Origin: Takakia lepidozioides
Lineage: Eukaryota; Streptophyta; Takakiopsida; Takakiales; Takakiaceae
Direction of reading: 5' to 3'
Assembly (NCBI GenBank): GCA_030704615.1
Contig: CM060732.1
Span: 35,879,053-35,943,052 of the forward strand
DNA: 64,000 nt
Shown: one piece after another, positions 42,800 through 61,500 of the stretch
How positions within the stretch are numbered: the first letter of the stretch is position 1
How the letters are laid out: each line of letters opens with the position of its first letter
Made by a program: the position numbers and the translations under genes
The notes under the pieces: generated by a model
Told to the model about the DNA's origin: nothing
What the model saw: only the letters and a program-made list of their open reading frames with translations
The model's database searches: none

Positions 42800-43599
42800 C
42801 GGGGGATTTGACAACCACTACTCAAAAATGCTTTTTAATTTTGCATTCAACCACAAACTACATTCATCTGGTAGGTCCTAAGTCTACCTCCCTTGGCTGT
42901 CAATATTCATTCTACCACCAACCTACCCAATTTACATATGCCACTCGCAATAATTCTACATGCCCTACTTATATCATTTCCCCCACATTTCTATTCTATC
43001 TTTGCCCATTCGCTACTGCCCCTGTCTCGCATCAACCATCCCAACTCCCCCCCCCCCCCCCCCCCTTTGCCTCCTCCCCACCGGATACTTCCCTCAGCAA
43101 TATTGGTCATTCATTCTGCTGAGTTTTTATTTTATTTATATATTCTCATTTTATGGTCATTATTTTTAGTTGCCTAACTTTAAAAATTTACAGATCCAAG
43201 ATGCCTAATTTATAAAATTCTCGAAAGTGCCTAACTACCAAATGGTCCCAAAATCATTATTAGGCAGCCAAGTGCGTGACCGGCTATCCCACTACGGTAT
43301 CACAAATAATGCTCCACCTCATCTCCGCAGAACGGAAAAATAAAAAATAAAAAATAAATTATTATTTTATCATAAAATATCTCAACGGATTCCATACTAG
43401 CACTGCAGGTCACACTTCCATCCACAATATTTGAACTCAAAACCTCTACGCTTGTAAATCGCTACGCACCAACAAATAAACACATTAATATTTCATATGC
43501 ATTAAAGGTGGTATAAACGGTATACATAAGATGTATCTCAATTTTATTGCCATTTTCCACACTACCCTAATTTAATTCAAAGAATCATGGGCTAACCAG
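42800..43599. other. Intergenic DNA with a C19 run and tRNA-like motif
   Basis: Positions 42890-43100 are C/T/A-rich on the plus strand with 19 C at 43047-43065. Composition resembles the complement of 34400-35700. The complement of about 43425-43460 contains GTTTTGAGTTCAAATATTG, a box B-like word that may be a SINE relic. Confidence 0.4.
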
Positions 43600-44035
43600 G
43601 GAATCATATGCTCAAGCCCCTCGCCAACCGTCTGCATCTGGAGCTCAATTCCTCACTGTTGGAGAAACTGCTGCACGCTTCTGCCCCGATTCTCCATACT
43701 TCGACCCTGATATTAACTGGAGGTACCTCAAAGGGGAATGATCGTTGAAGCTGAATTTCGACAAATGATAGCTTCATGTTTCGTCCTCCATCGAAGTCGC
43801 CTCCTTGCATCATCTGGGCTAATAGTAGGTCGGCGGTTAAGTCACATGGTCGTTTGGATTTCTCCAGCATACGTCATGTACTTGCATTCATGCATTTTAG
43901 CATCATTAGGTGGAGTGGGGGTCAGACCGACAATGGTCGTCCTTCCTCCTTTCCCAGGGCCTCTATGGCTTATCTGCTTCTGATAATCTTCCAGGCTTTC
44001 GCCATTATGGCGGTCTCACTTGCTTTCGTCTAGGT
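43600..44035 (+). mobile_element. Possible LINE 3'-end fragment
   Basis: The translation near 43690-43735 reads FDPDINWRYLKGE, similar to the closing SDINWRHIR-type phrase of the LINE near 9300-9330. CTATGGC/TTATGGC-type words near 43960-44010 loosely recall 9530. The match is short. Confidence 0.35.
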
Positions 44036-44366
44036 CATCCAATATAAGTTTATGTGTTTTTTGCCTTATGGCAGCAACGGGGTTTAATTTTTCCCCATGC
44101 CACGTGGACAGGTCAATGGTTTTGGACACTAGATTTCCAATCCCCCTAGCACTTTGAAAAATTCTAGGGAGCAGAGCGTTCATTATTTTAGGGCGCTGTA
44201 AATTCCCACCCCGCATGTGCTTCTCCCTAACCAGCCCACTTTATCTTTAGGAATCACTTCCATCCACTGTCATCCATGAAAGTTGGATCATTGCAAAAAA
44301 CTGATGCAACTCGCGTCGTTGTTTATGGGACTGAACTTCCCCATCGTCACTCGCATATTAGTATAA

Positions 44367-44942
44367 GGAAGACAATAGGAATAATGTAAGACCTTAACGT
44401 GTGCCATCTGATGGTATTTTTGCCGGATTCCGGCAGCCTCGGCTCCTCCGTCGGGGCCCCTGTCAAATCCTCCCCACCCCCTCTTACCTTGGTTTCACTA
44501 GTAAATACTTAAGAATCCAAGTGGGTTTCATGTTGTGGTGGGTAGCGTGCTAGTAAGATAATAGCAGGTGGCAAGGCTCTGAGATCGGTTCTTGATGGGG
44601 AGGCTCTTATAAGTGTAACCCGGATATTGGTATTCCGATCCGTGCAACCCTCTATATCCCCGGTCTCTCATGTAACTCTAGTTAATCCATTTTATACTTA
44701 GCCACATATGGACTTCAGCCACATTTGGACTTCTTCAAATTTCGAGACCAAGTGTCGGTTCCGTGTAACCCCGAGTGGAGTTACACAATTCGTCGCGTAA
44801 CCCAGTGTAACCTCGACTGGAGTTTACACTGCTTCAGCTGTCAAGAGAGGGTGGGGAAGATTTGACATGCCAGAAACAGGCCCACCATCCTGTCAGAGGT
44901 TGCACGTGTGCATTAAGTCTTACATTATTTCTATTATCTTCC
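44367..44942 (-). mobile_element. Mutator-type MITE, copy B
   Basis: It has the same ends as copy A (GGAAGACAATAGGAATAATG at 44367 and the complement of 44923-44942). The flanking 9-bp repeats have one mismatch: TTAGTATAA at 44358-44366 and TGAGTATAA at 44943-44951. The interior is in reverse orientation relative to copy A: the end carrying GCACACGTGCAACCTCTGAC is on the right here and on the left in copy A. At 576 bp it is about 60 bp shorter. There is no transposase. Confidence 0.88.
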
Positions 44943-44951
44943 TGAGTATAA

Positions 44952-46815
44952 TATGATATAAAATTTTGATATTGATATAATGTGGTGACAAGACACATTT
45001 GAAATGTGTACCCATAATTCAATTGAACAATTGCAATTGAGTTGAGTTGCCGTGCGCATTAGAGTTTGAGTTAAAGGTGGCTCTAGTAGTTATTTTATTT
45101 TATGTATTTTTTTAAAGAAGTAATTTGTAAGTTTGAGGAAAAGGAAATTTGATTCAGGCCCTTGAGGAGGGGAAAAATCAACCCATTTTCATCTATAGGC
45201 TACAAGCCAGAGTTGTTTTTTTTTTTTTGATGTTTTTGGTGTTCAATTGAATTGCAAGGACAATTCAATTGAACTGTGCATTTTTGGTCTGTGATCAACT
45301 GAATTACGATTGCTGTTGCCCTAGTCTTTGTCTGTTTGTCTCTTGGTTGCTTTTCTATTGGCTGTGCCCATCGTTGTAAGCCTTCGCAGCCCATCCCTTG
45401 TTAATTTTTCATGCATTAATCCATTTTTCAGTGTCTCTGTCCCCTATTTTTTAAAATAAAAAGTGGAAAATTCTTTCCTTTGGTATTCCCTACTTCAAGC
45501 TCTCCCAGTGGCCTTTCAAGCTTAAAATTGGGAACTTCTGGGTTCGTCCCTTGCCTGCGGGTATGTTTGCTTCATGGCCCTCTAGGGGTGTATTTTCCCC
45601 TCTTATCAATAAGATGTTCGGGCTTCATCCCCTTCAAAAAAACAAAAGTTGTTCAAGAGGTTGGTGACATCACCTTTGCAAAAACTGTCATCGCACAATG
45701 AATGGTATATTATATCTGCGAAGAAGAACACACCAGACACCCACACACAATAATATAAGCGGCACTCCCCTCTCTCTCTCTCTCTCTCTCTTTCTTGTGT
45801 TTTGTCTCACGTGCTTTGGCACCAGGCTCCCACAAGGATAGAACCCCCATCACCATACATTCCGCACCAACGGTGCGACGGCCGCGTCGCCTCCGGACCC
45901 CCAATCACACTTATGACGACGGACCGCCCCAAAGCGGGTGAGGCAAGCCACCATAAGAGAGAGCAACCAATTATATATCACAGGGCAGAAAAGACAAGCA
46001 AGTCAACACTTCGTGTGGATGTAGGTAAGGCACGGTGGAGCCTACCACGATGCGTCCAGTGATCACTAATTGTGGTGGGGCCTCAGTCGCATTCTTATAA
46101 GTCCTCTAGTCGTTTTTCGATGTTCTGTTGAGACATCGACGACTCCAGTTGGTATTAATCGATGCCAAATCTCCCACTCAACGGCATAGAACAGTTGGTG
46201 GATAAGAACAGATATCGTCTCATAAAGAGAGCCTAGCAAAAAGTGCAAAAAGGTCTAACAACAGCATTCTTCTTCCTTAGGTTCCTGCCTCTATTGGCTT
46301 TCTCTCTGAGAGCATGTGCTAGTGATCAGGTGGTGTTAAAGACACATTGAAAAACACAAAACAGTCCTCCAGGAGAGGGCAACTCTGAGAGAGGGACCCA
46401 GTCCCGGTCAACTGTAGTCAAACAACAAGGGCTGCTGAGTGACGAAGGAAGGGCACACCGCATTGCGCACGCTTCTTCCTCGCCGCCTGACCGGGACTCT
46501 AGGGTCAGAATCATCGCCCACGTTGACCCCGTGCTTCCACATACATTCGCTCCAGCAGTCAAACTTGGCTTTTGCTTAGCTTCTTTTTATATAATCCCAC
46601 CCAAGTCAGAAGCAAAGGGCTTTCGTAGACCTGCAGCACTTCGAGTGGCCCTTAGTCCTCATCACTGTTGTGTTTCCATCGAATACCTACATGTGTCTTA
46701 TTACTATCAACACTGTGACTCCCCCCACTTACTTGGCCGCTCCTTTGTCTTCACTATCAATTTCTTTAAGTGTTGTCTTCGGTGAGACTTGCTAGGCAAC
46801 TCCTCACTCTATGGA
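44952..46815. other. Intergenic DNA
   Basis: Nothing is recognised as a gene. The stretch CAATTGAA/TTCAATTG recurs at 45018-45285. A (TC)n run lies at 45766-45791. Confidence 0.45.
45766..45791. repeat. (TC)n microsatellite
   Basis: About 13 TC units are present. Confidence 0.9.
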
Positions 46816-47205
46816 CTTTTTATACCTCCAACGACAATTTTTTAAAGTCATATTACTATTTTTTTTTTTTGATTAACAGGGGACAGAGGCCCTATAAACT
46901 TTGTAAAAAAGGTGAACAGGCAAGGAAAAAATAATCTTGCAGAGGAGCCATAAGACCAACAAAGAGACACTGCTCAGTGACCAGAGTTCCAAAGGCATGT
47001 CCTATTTGTATTTTACAACAGTTAGAGACACTTGGATTTTAGTTTCCAAAGTCCATTCTATCACATGGCTTCTATACCTCAAATAACAATTTGTTAAGTC
47101 ACATAACTATTTTGTTTAAAGAAACGGAGTGGACACCCTTAAACTTTATAAAAAGGAGGAAGTCCTCGGAAGAGAACAATGAGGAAGAAATACCCTCAGT
47201 AAAGG
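46816..47205 (+). repeat. Two degenerate direct copies about 255 bp apart
   Basis: The segment 46816-46935 (ATACCTCCAACGACAATTTT through CCCTATAAACTTTGTAAAAA) recurs at about 47068-47180 as ATACCTCAAATAACAATTTG through CCCTTAAACTTTATAAAAAG. They are probably two old copies of one repeat. Confidence 0.6.
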
Positions 47206-47274
47206 ATGCCAGTTGAAGACAACTTGACTTCTAATATTAAAGTATATTCTGCATAATTAATAAATTATCTTGCG

Positions 47275-47470
47275 TGAGGGGGAATGCCCATTCCCCGACG
47301 GGCACAGCCTGCCTCTGCACCGGAAGATTGTTGCGGAAGGTGGTGCTGCACCGGAAGATTTTACACAGGGCCGGAAGGTTGTAGCGGAAGGTGGTACTCA
47401 CACATGGCGGTCCACAGGCACTCGATGCCGGAAGGTTTTAGCGGACGGGCTGACTGTCACGATGCCCTGA
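47275..47470 (+). repeat. Imperfect CCGGAAG repeat block
   Basis: The phrases GCACCGGAAGATT, GGCCGGAAGGTTGTAGCGGA, GCGGAAGGTGGT and GCCGGAAGGTTTTAGCGGAC alternate over ~150 bases, giving an irregular 30-55-bp tandem structure more GC-rich than its surroundings. Confidence 0.65.
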
Positions 47471-47804
47471 TATTCACACTTGGGAGACGTGTTCAAAATA
47501 CAAAGAGGGAAATAGCTAAGGGCGTTACACATGATGTAATTAGTACTACATCTTCCTCTCAAGAATTTATTTCAGCAAATGATGCGTGCGTCAAAGCAAG
47601 CACCTTTTGCTGTTCCCAGCAGCTGTCGCGGGATGCTCCATTGACGGAGCAATAACTTAGTGGAAGCTCAGACTGCAATACTGTGTATCTTATTTCGGTA
47701 GTGCTGCATAAAAACTTATATAACAGGGTAATCTAGTGTTTCTGGGGATAGTTTAGGGTGATTAGCCAATTATCTGGGATATTTTTGTTCCGGTTAAATA
47801 TGGC

Positions 47805-47910
47805 CTCTCGGATAATTTTCAGCGTGTCCACCTTTCTAGCGGAAAGGCAGTAATTCTGGGGTCAAGAGACACCATAATTTACACTTCCTTGGGGAGGCGT
47901 CATATAGTAA
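47805..47910 (+). mobile_element. SINE-like repeat, copy 4 (3' part)
   Basis: GGGGTCAAGAGACACCATAA at about 47859, then TTTACACTTCC and GGGGAGGCGTCATATA, match the tail of the family seen at 11960-13850. The tRNA-like head is missing or too diverged. Confidence 0.6.
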
Positions 47911-48092
47911 TCTTTTCTGTACCAGCGGGGTGGACCTCAAGATTCTAATACATTTCACTTGAATTTGTACACGCCATACATGAATGGCCATCCCTTCTTT
48001 TAAAAAACAAAAGACAATGGTTGGTTTTCTTAACATGACCTCCTTTTAATCTTAAGAAAAACAAGACAAATTAAGAGGGGGTAGGCTTTATG

Positions 48093-48720
48093 GGCTCTCA
48101 TTTTTGAATAATTGGGAGTTTAAGGAACACGTGTGCGCCAGGCAGCGGGCCCATACACAGTCGTCGGCTGGTGCCCCCCTTACCATTGAGAGGGTACGGG
48201 TCTGCTGGAAGGTCGGGTCTACTCATGGAAGGTTGGTCGCGCCCCGCAGCTCGCCCACGAGACTTCAATTTGTTTTTGCGGGAAAACTCGCCCATAAAAA
48301 AGAGGGTCATTAATACACATGCAGCACTAGCCAGAACCATCATTAATACACATTTGGCGCAGCCAAATTTGGACCCAAAACCTCATAGGTACCACTCTTT
48401 GCGCCCAACCACCACACTACCTACTATTACCCCCTCATTTTTTTTTAATCTTTTAACCTAGAAAACAGTCGCTGTCAGCCCCCATGCTACCTAGGGTGAG
48501 GGCATGTGGACCCTACCTCGCGGCAGACCAATCCTCGCCGCAGACCCACCTTGGTAGAGTCTCGCCCAGGGTCAAGGCTTGCAAACCTTACCTCGCGGAA
48601 GACCCATCCGGGCCAGGTCATGGGTCGCGGCGCGGCCACCCAAGGGCGCCATACGGCTGTGCATGGGCCGCTGCTTGGCGCACGTGAGCCTTAAACTCCC
48701 AATTATTCAACAATGAGAAC
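48093..48720. mobile_element. Inverted-repeat element, ~630 bp
   Basis: The left end (CTCATTTTTGAATAATTGGG, then AGTTTAAGG and CACGTGTGCGCC) is the reverse complement, with few changes, of the right end at about 48664-48720. The inverted repeats are some 50-55 bp long. Candidate 9-bp target repeats GGCTTTATG (48084-48092) and GGCTTGATA (48721-48729) match at 7 of 9. That would suggest a Mutator-type element but is uncertain. The interior holds no transposase. The complement of 48360-48420 carries a tRNA-like head (TGGTTGGGCGCAAAGAGTGG, then GGTTTTGGGTCCAAATTTGG), perhaps a nested SINE. Confidence 0.75.
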
Positions 48721-48729
48721 GGCTTGATA

Positions 48730-50858
48730 TAATAATTTGCACTGAAGCTAACACAATTTTCATTGTATTTTTTAAAGGGATAAATTAGGCAATTTAATAT
48801 TGGAGGGCGTAGCAGTTATAGACGGTAGATTGTATTTATATACTATAAAGTAAAGAAAGAACTACATGCAAAAATGATGATCATTCATCCATATGAATGG
48901 AAATGTGTACTTATTGAAACAAACAAACTGCTCATGAATCATAAAAATATTATGGTATACCTAGTATTTTGGCTCTTATCAATTGATCCAATCGATAGTC
49001 TTTCTGTTATTGCCCCTCATGCGAATCCACCCTATTTCAGTTACTCGCTGTGCCCCCGGAATATAATCTTCATCATTCATAGAAATTTGAAACGAATTTC
49101 CTCTCCATATTAAAAAAAAAAAATCCTCTCCATATCGTTCAAGATCTCAGTCTGTTGCTGGCTTCACACATGTAGTCCTATGAGCAAATAATCTCAGCCA
49201 CCATCAAGATTTGAACCCCCAGTAGATGAAAGGGGAAAGCTGTGATTGACGGTTGACTGGGCAATTTCTTTAAGAAAAACAGGGGAAAAGCCCTTGGACA
49301 TACTTGCTTGTATGAGCTTTTTATTGTAGTAATCCAGTGACATCAGATATTTCTCTTCTGAAGAACTAAGAAACCAGTGACCTCAGTCATCTATTTACTG
49401 GAGCGGTGCTTAGCCATAGCTACCTCTTGCTAATCTGCACTCCTTCTAAATAACATAAAGCTGGTTTATCACTTCGCATTCTTTGATTGATGGACTTACA
49501 CAATCATAATCATTCCCAAATTCCAACTTGTTTGTTATGGTTTACAAATCCACACAAGGGAATCCGAGTCTAACGTGAGCTTCTTACTCTCCAGCATGCC
49601 ACAAGGCAAACATTCAATGGCACACATGTTTACTAGACCACCACGTCTAACGTGAGGTCGCTAGTGTGCACCCGGACGACGCTCTATTCTACCACTCTGT
49701 CCTGTACCTGCGATCGATCCGACTGTTTAATTGAGACCTAAATACTGGCGAGAGAATGCAAATTGTGTTGAGTTTTTCTCTTCCCCTACAATCCACCGTT
49801 CCCGCACATAAGTCCACCTCCGGATTTTACAATCCACTCTAGTTCACAAAAAGACGACTCGTACCTGATAAGTCTTGTCGAAGCACAAGTCTCCACGCCC
49901 GAAATCATCGCAACCTTTACTAAATGCTGTGTGAATCCAAAGCACAGTCGGGAATCTTGTCGAGTTTTCTGCCCTAGCGAGCAGCAGGGAGTGGATCCTT
50001 CTTACATAGTATTAGTAAGTATTTAGGTGCAGCGTTCTGCTCGTCACTCAGGCATATTATTCTCCCTGCCACACTATTATTATACTCGTGGGGATCCCCT
50101 GAGCACCTCTAAAGCTCACGATTGGCCACAAAAATGGGGATACGTGGGTCTCCATCTCGCCACCCATCGAACCACGCCATCTGGTCCTATACGGGCCACG
50201 TGGATGGCTGGTAAGGGGTCGGGAGTCGGGACCCCTGCGGCGACAGGGTAAAAGGTGGGTAAGGGAAGCATTTTCCGCGCTGAAGCGAAGCGTGCTGCCC
50301 TGCTGTGGTGGAGGAAGGAGGAGGGCGGCTCTCGAGTCAGAGGGCTCATACCAGAAACCGTGTTCTGCGCCTGGGAGGAATGAAGCTACGCTGAGACAGC
50401 TGCGGCTTATAAGCTTTTGCATCCACATCTGACTCCAACATAACAATCTCTGGCGTGCTCTTCAAGCTTGATCATCTTTTGTCGGGGTTGAGTCGGGATC
50501 AGATCTCAGATCAAAAGTTGCAGCTGAAAGCGCACTGAAAGCTATCGGCTTGCCATCAGAGCTTCCCTGGATTTGGCCAGAGTTGCTGCGCTGTCCCCTG
50601 CGGTGTGTGCGACGTTGAATCTTGGTCAGCGAAGTACGCCAGCGCGGTGAGGCTCCAATTCAGGCTTTGGACGAGGTTAGACCGTGTTGGAGTCCTGCCT
50701 CTCGTTGCAGAGTCGGGAATCTTTGGTTGTGCTGACTCTACCTCCTGTGCGGTGAGGTTGTTGAGTAGCAGGATTCGAAGAGCAGCGATTACGCTCGCTG
50801 GCAGGAACATCTACGAGCGACCGACTCTTGTAGTTTTTTGCCAGGAAACAAATCGGGC
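48730..50858. other. Intergenic DNA upstream of the reductase gene
   Basis: No gene is seen. The complement of 49195-49270 contains CTACTGGGGGTTCAAATCTT, a box B-like word with a possible box A, so a SINE relic is likely. Promoter and 5' leader of the reductase gene are expected in the last several hundred bases. I could not identify a TATA box there. Confidence 0.45.
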
Positions 50859-56593
<5,735 letters not shown>

Positions 56594-58551
56594 ATTGCAG
56601 TGCTCCTGAATCAAAGGTTAATTAGTGGATTGAGAGGCATAGGAGAGACGAGATGAAACAGAGGGATTTGTGGCAAAATTATGCAGTACAGATTGGCTGC
56701 AAGTGGAGACATGGTGGAAGCAAAATTGTTGTATATCTGGAAGGGATTTTGTAGAGGATGGGATATGTAGTGTGGACCATAGTTCTCAGTTTAGGCCAAC
56801 AGGATAGTCTACCAAAATAGGAAGTATAGTGGTGCATTGGCTTGGAAACAGTGAAATGAGTGTAGGAGAATCAACTTTTAGCAACAGAAAGGAATGAGTT
56901 TGAGCTCATTTGTGGGGGATGAATATCCCACATCATTGTTTGCTCCAGGAGAGGTGCATCAATTAATTTGAGCACCATCTTAATCTGAGAGTGTGCCATC
57001 AGGCCAGTTGCTGCAACATTGAAGGATTGGGTTAGTCGTCTATCTGCCAGATATCTCTCTGGATTATGTGGACCATTGAAAAATTTGAGTGTGCATATTG
57101 CCAACACTGCAATGACATTTCAGGTGTATTTGTTTCTTGCTTTCAGTGTACACATTTTTGTGCAACCTTGTTTCCATCATGCCAGTGTGGCCGGCATATT
57201 CACTTTTCCTTTCTGTAGTATACTTGCGCACTCCCCTCCATCTCAGGGGGCTGTAGTCTCGAGCACGAGGTATGCAAGGTGTTGGGCTGCTTACAATGGC
57301 TGTTCAGAGTTCTCCCTTCAATCTCTCAAGGTAGCAGTGATGTCTGTCACAAAAAAGCTTCAGATTCACAGCCTTTGTCTGTGCCCAAAGTGCCATGATC
57401 TTCCCCTGAGTGTTGGAGGCTACACCCATACTTGTTACAAGGTAGCTATGCGAGAGAGAGAGAGAGAGAGGGGTGCAGCACTGGCCCTACAGCCTGTTAG
57501 AGTTCAGTGCCTTGTCTTGGGAAGCGAAGCCTTTATCGTCAAACAGACGTCGGAATTGTGAACGGATGGCGACGAAGGACGCGCGTCGGTGTTGAGTTGG
57601 TGGAAATACATGGCCTTGAGCTCCACGAAAAAGCAGCTATGGCGATGAGGATGCACCCCTGGTGTCCAGGGTTGCACGCGCTCAGAGGCTGTTACGCGAG
57701 AGGCGATATCTACATCCCTTCGAATTGCACGTGTTCTTTGCTCTTGTTTCCGGTCCGGTGTGCCTCTCAAACAGTAAGCTGTTTCTCCCAGGCGATTCTG
57801 AGCCACTTGGGTTGATCGAGAGAGAGTGATGTGCGTTGTGGAGATAGATAATCTTATGAAGGAAGAGTGAGCATTAGTGCGTTGCCGTTTTTGCGGCAAA
57901 TTCTGTTTGTAGGCATGATCTGCTTGGACCTTCTGGGCGCATTGTCTGACTGTCTTTCTGAATGTATCATTTCTCGCAGCAGGAGGAAAGTGAATGTAGT
58001 AGTTGGTGGGGAAGCCAGATCTTGGACCATCTGAAAGTTTCTAGCAGCTAAGGCCAAAAGGGGAAGTGTCGTTAGCTGCTGAGTACAGGACAGCGAGTCA
58101 CTATGGACAAGAATAATTGAATGTGGCTGTGCAAAACTGTGAATGCAAAGGCAATGTAGAACTTTCAGCGGAGAGATCATAATCGAACGAAAATAGAAAC
58201 TAGAGTTGGCAATCATCTTGCAGTTGCACTTATCGATCCAGTGATTCTGGTTAGGTTAATTATTCCACCAAATGTGACTACAGTGTGTTCTTGCTCGGCT
58301 AGATGATTGGAGCATAGCTTTGCAGCCCTTTTCCAAGTGTGTCATATTGTGGTTGATCAACGCAACCACTTCAGTTTCCCGAAGACTATTTTCCATTTCC
58401 ACATTTGGTTAAGTAGCCTATTTGACAGCGGTTAGGTCACCACAATTCATGCTGGCCTCTCTCACAGCCCAGTATCTAGTTATGTGCTATCGAGCCTATC
58501 TTCCTAAACTCGCAGTGCCCTTTCATTTCAAGGCCCAGCTAACAAAGGCTG
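56594..58551. other. Intergenic DNA between the two host genes
   Basis: It contains the reductase 3' untranslated end, a short (GA)n run at 57449-57470 and minus-strand frames at 57504-58216. The frame at 57854-58216 includes HSIILVHSDSLSCTQQLTT, which recalls the RNase H domain at the end of some plant LINEs. I rate this a possible LINE relic only. Confidence 0.4.
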
Positions 58552-61500
58552 ATGCTGCTGCAGGCATGCACTGCGGATAAGAATGACGAAAATAGGACTT
58601 GGAAGCACATGTTGGACAGGGTATGGCTTCTTCCGGAACCTGCCACAAGGATTGACAAAGTGTATGTCAGGGAGCAGCCTGCATCAAGAACTCAACCATC
58701 ACCTGTTGAAGCTGGCAAAAGGGAGAGGTGCTCATTTTATGTCATACGGGATGACTTGCTCCATCCTATCATGGGTGGAAACAAGTTACGGAAATTGGAT
58801 GCACTGGTTCCCCTCTTCCACGCATATGGAGTCACTGATGTGGTAAATCAACTCCAAAACAATTTCTTCACAAATGATTTCAATGGTGTCATAATTGAGT
58901 GCTCTGATTGCAAGCACTGAGACAGACAGACATAAAGACGCGTGATGTAGGAATGCGACAATCAACTGTTACCTTCTGGAGCTATTCCTGGATGTGGGTG
59001 AAGATAGGGATATGGAATCCAATTACTAATTTGAGGTCATCATTCTTGCAGGTAACATGTGGCGGCTGTCAAAGTGGGCACACAGCTGCTGTAGGTATGT
59101 ATCGATCAATCACATTGTAGCAAAGTTCAACCTTAACAAGACCAGATTCTTCAACATACTCATTGTAATGAGCACAACAATTGGATGTACTGTTTTGATT
59201 ATTTTGGCATGTGCACAAAAGGACTCAGGGTCAGGTGAAATCTTCAAGTTAGGATCTTGCTGGGGAGTCCTATGTCTGTGGAGGGTTTGTCGACCGAGGG
59301 CAGAAACGTTTCTTTTATGTAGGATATCACAGTTTTCCACTCTGTTTAATACACTGATAGCAGCAATGGTGATTCAATTTGTCCTCTGTTTGGCAGCTGT
59401 TGCATGTGCGGAGCAAGGCATAACATCGCACTTGTTGCTGCGTGGGGAAAGGCCGGAGATACTGACAGGATACAACTTGATCTCAGGGATGTATGGCCAT
59501 GTGACCTATGTTCCCCGGTCAGAATATTCCAACCGAAAAACCATGCTTCACCAGCACGCTATGCGCATCGCCGGCAGTTCTTCCTCAATTGTGTCGTTAA
59601 ACGCCTCTCAAAAGTTGCCTGAATTTGCAGTGCCTGGTACTAGAGATGGAGTTCAAATGGAAGGAGAGGTCAGGCCTGCTAGCCTGGAGCATGACACAGA
59701 AAGAAGAGTAGCAGTGGTGAATGAGGGTGCTGGTGATGCATTGGCACTACTCGGTCAGTTTCTCTTCGTCCCCCTCTTTCTCTTTCTCATGAGTACATTT
59801 TCTCTCTCTTTCTCGGCTATGTTGGAAGCACGAAGCACGAAGAATGTCTGACCAAAACGAAGTTAGGCATAAAACGTCCCTGAACTAGTTTCCAGTCTGT
59901 GACATGGTTGAGGACCTTATGGATGATGACCTGAAGGGCCTACCTACCCTCAGCACTAGACTGAGCAGGGCAGGTAGTCTACTTTTCAACAAAAAACAGA
60001 TGCAGAGGGGAAAGGGAGATTGCCAATGCCCGATGTGCAGGCAGCCTGAAGACAAAAGCCATTTTCTAACAAAATGTCTAGGGATGTTCTAATCCGAGAG
60101 CGACCCTCTTCAGGTACATCAAGAACATAGTCCCTGCACCTCTGTTCACCAACTTTCTCTCAAGGCTGAGCCTGAAGCCCTGGCCCTGTTGGGTCTAACT
60201 GCTGGGCAGATCACACAGCAGTTTGATGCTTCTGTGAAGGGCTTTCCAGAGGAAATCCGGAAAGCCTGAACAAATTGAACAATCTCACAGTACTGGAATG
60301 AGCCCCTCACAAAGGTAGTGTCTGTTCCCCTTTGTTCCGCCCAAGCTGGCCACAAGACTACAACAAAGAGTACATTCTCTCTTTTCCGTGAAGTCTTAAT
60401 TGTGCCCTACCTACCACAAGATCCAATACAGATACTGGTGTCTTTTCAGACCTTGCAGAATCATTTGAGCTATGGGAACCCGAAGTATCTATTAGGAATT
60501 CAAGTATTCTCTTTTTGCTTCTTTTGTACAATTGACAGAACAGACGTGAAATAGTAATTCCCTGAAGAAACTCGATAATTTGCGATGCTAGGATTGATAC
60601 GGCTGGTCAATCACTTGTCACAGCCGACTGCATTTGGAAAGGAGCGCAACTTGTGCATTGTGGTTGACTGCGGCACAGGAACTACAGCTGTTGGACTAGC
60701 ACTGGGAATTGCTCTGTTGGGGTATGTTATGTCCGTATAACTTTCACAAATTTCCAAGTTATCACAAAAGCAAGCTTGCTCTCCGTGTCCATTATGTGAT
60801 GCAGATCCAACCCTCTTGCTTCCCCCCCATTTTCTGTTGTGTCCAAATCAAGGCCTGCAAAATGTAACCAGTACATCTGCAATTGTGAAGTGTGGTATAG
60901 AATCTTGTGATACTGTGTGCCATGATTTGGAACATTTGACAGACTTCTGTAATTATTCACTGAATGTAGGGTGTTGTAGGCTCCCATGGCAAGTGGTGGG
61001 GGTGATGCTCGCAGATACGCAAGATGGCTATGACAGGCATGTGAATAGCCTTCTATCTGAGTTTAGGGAACAATTCCTGAAGGAACCATTGGATGGCAAG
61101 AGCCTTGATCTTCGTATCATGTGGCGAGAACGGCACCAACCCCGCAAGTAGGTATTTTATGATTAAAATAGATATTTTGATATTTTTCCCTTTTTTGCTG
61201 AGAACCAGAAACTGGCTATTGCACTCAGCTGCAAAGCATAAACAGCACACCAGCTGTCAGGCAGCGTCTCATGCATTATTGAGTTGCTGCGTTAAAATTC
61301 TGGTTAGATCAGGCTCTCTGTGGCCCGGAGGTAGCACCTTCTGATCTAACAGCAGATTGTAACAGAGACACCCTCTAAGTAACGATGCAACGACAATTGA
61401 GAGCGAGGAATGCCCAGTCCGGAGAATTTAGGCTTGTGGTATTTGCACCGTACTGATGTTGTAATTTCTGTGTCTGGTATCGGTTCAGATTTGGCAAAAT

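Noticed and set aside
42890-43180. Proline-rich protein from the overlapping open frames
   Set aside because: Frames are open on all three plus-strand phases because of the C19 run and low-complexity C/T/A sequence.
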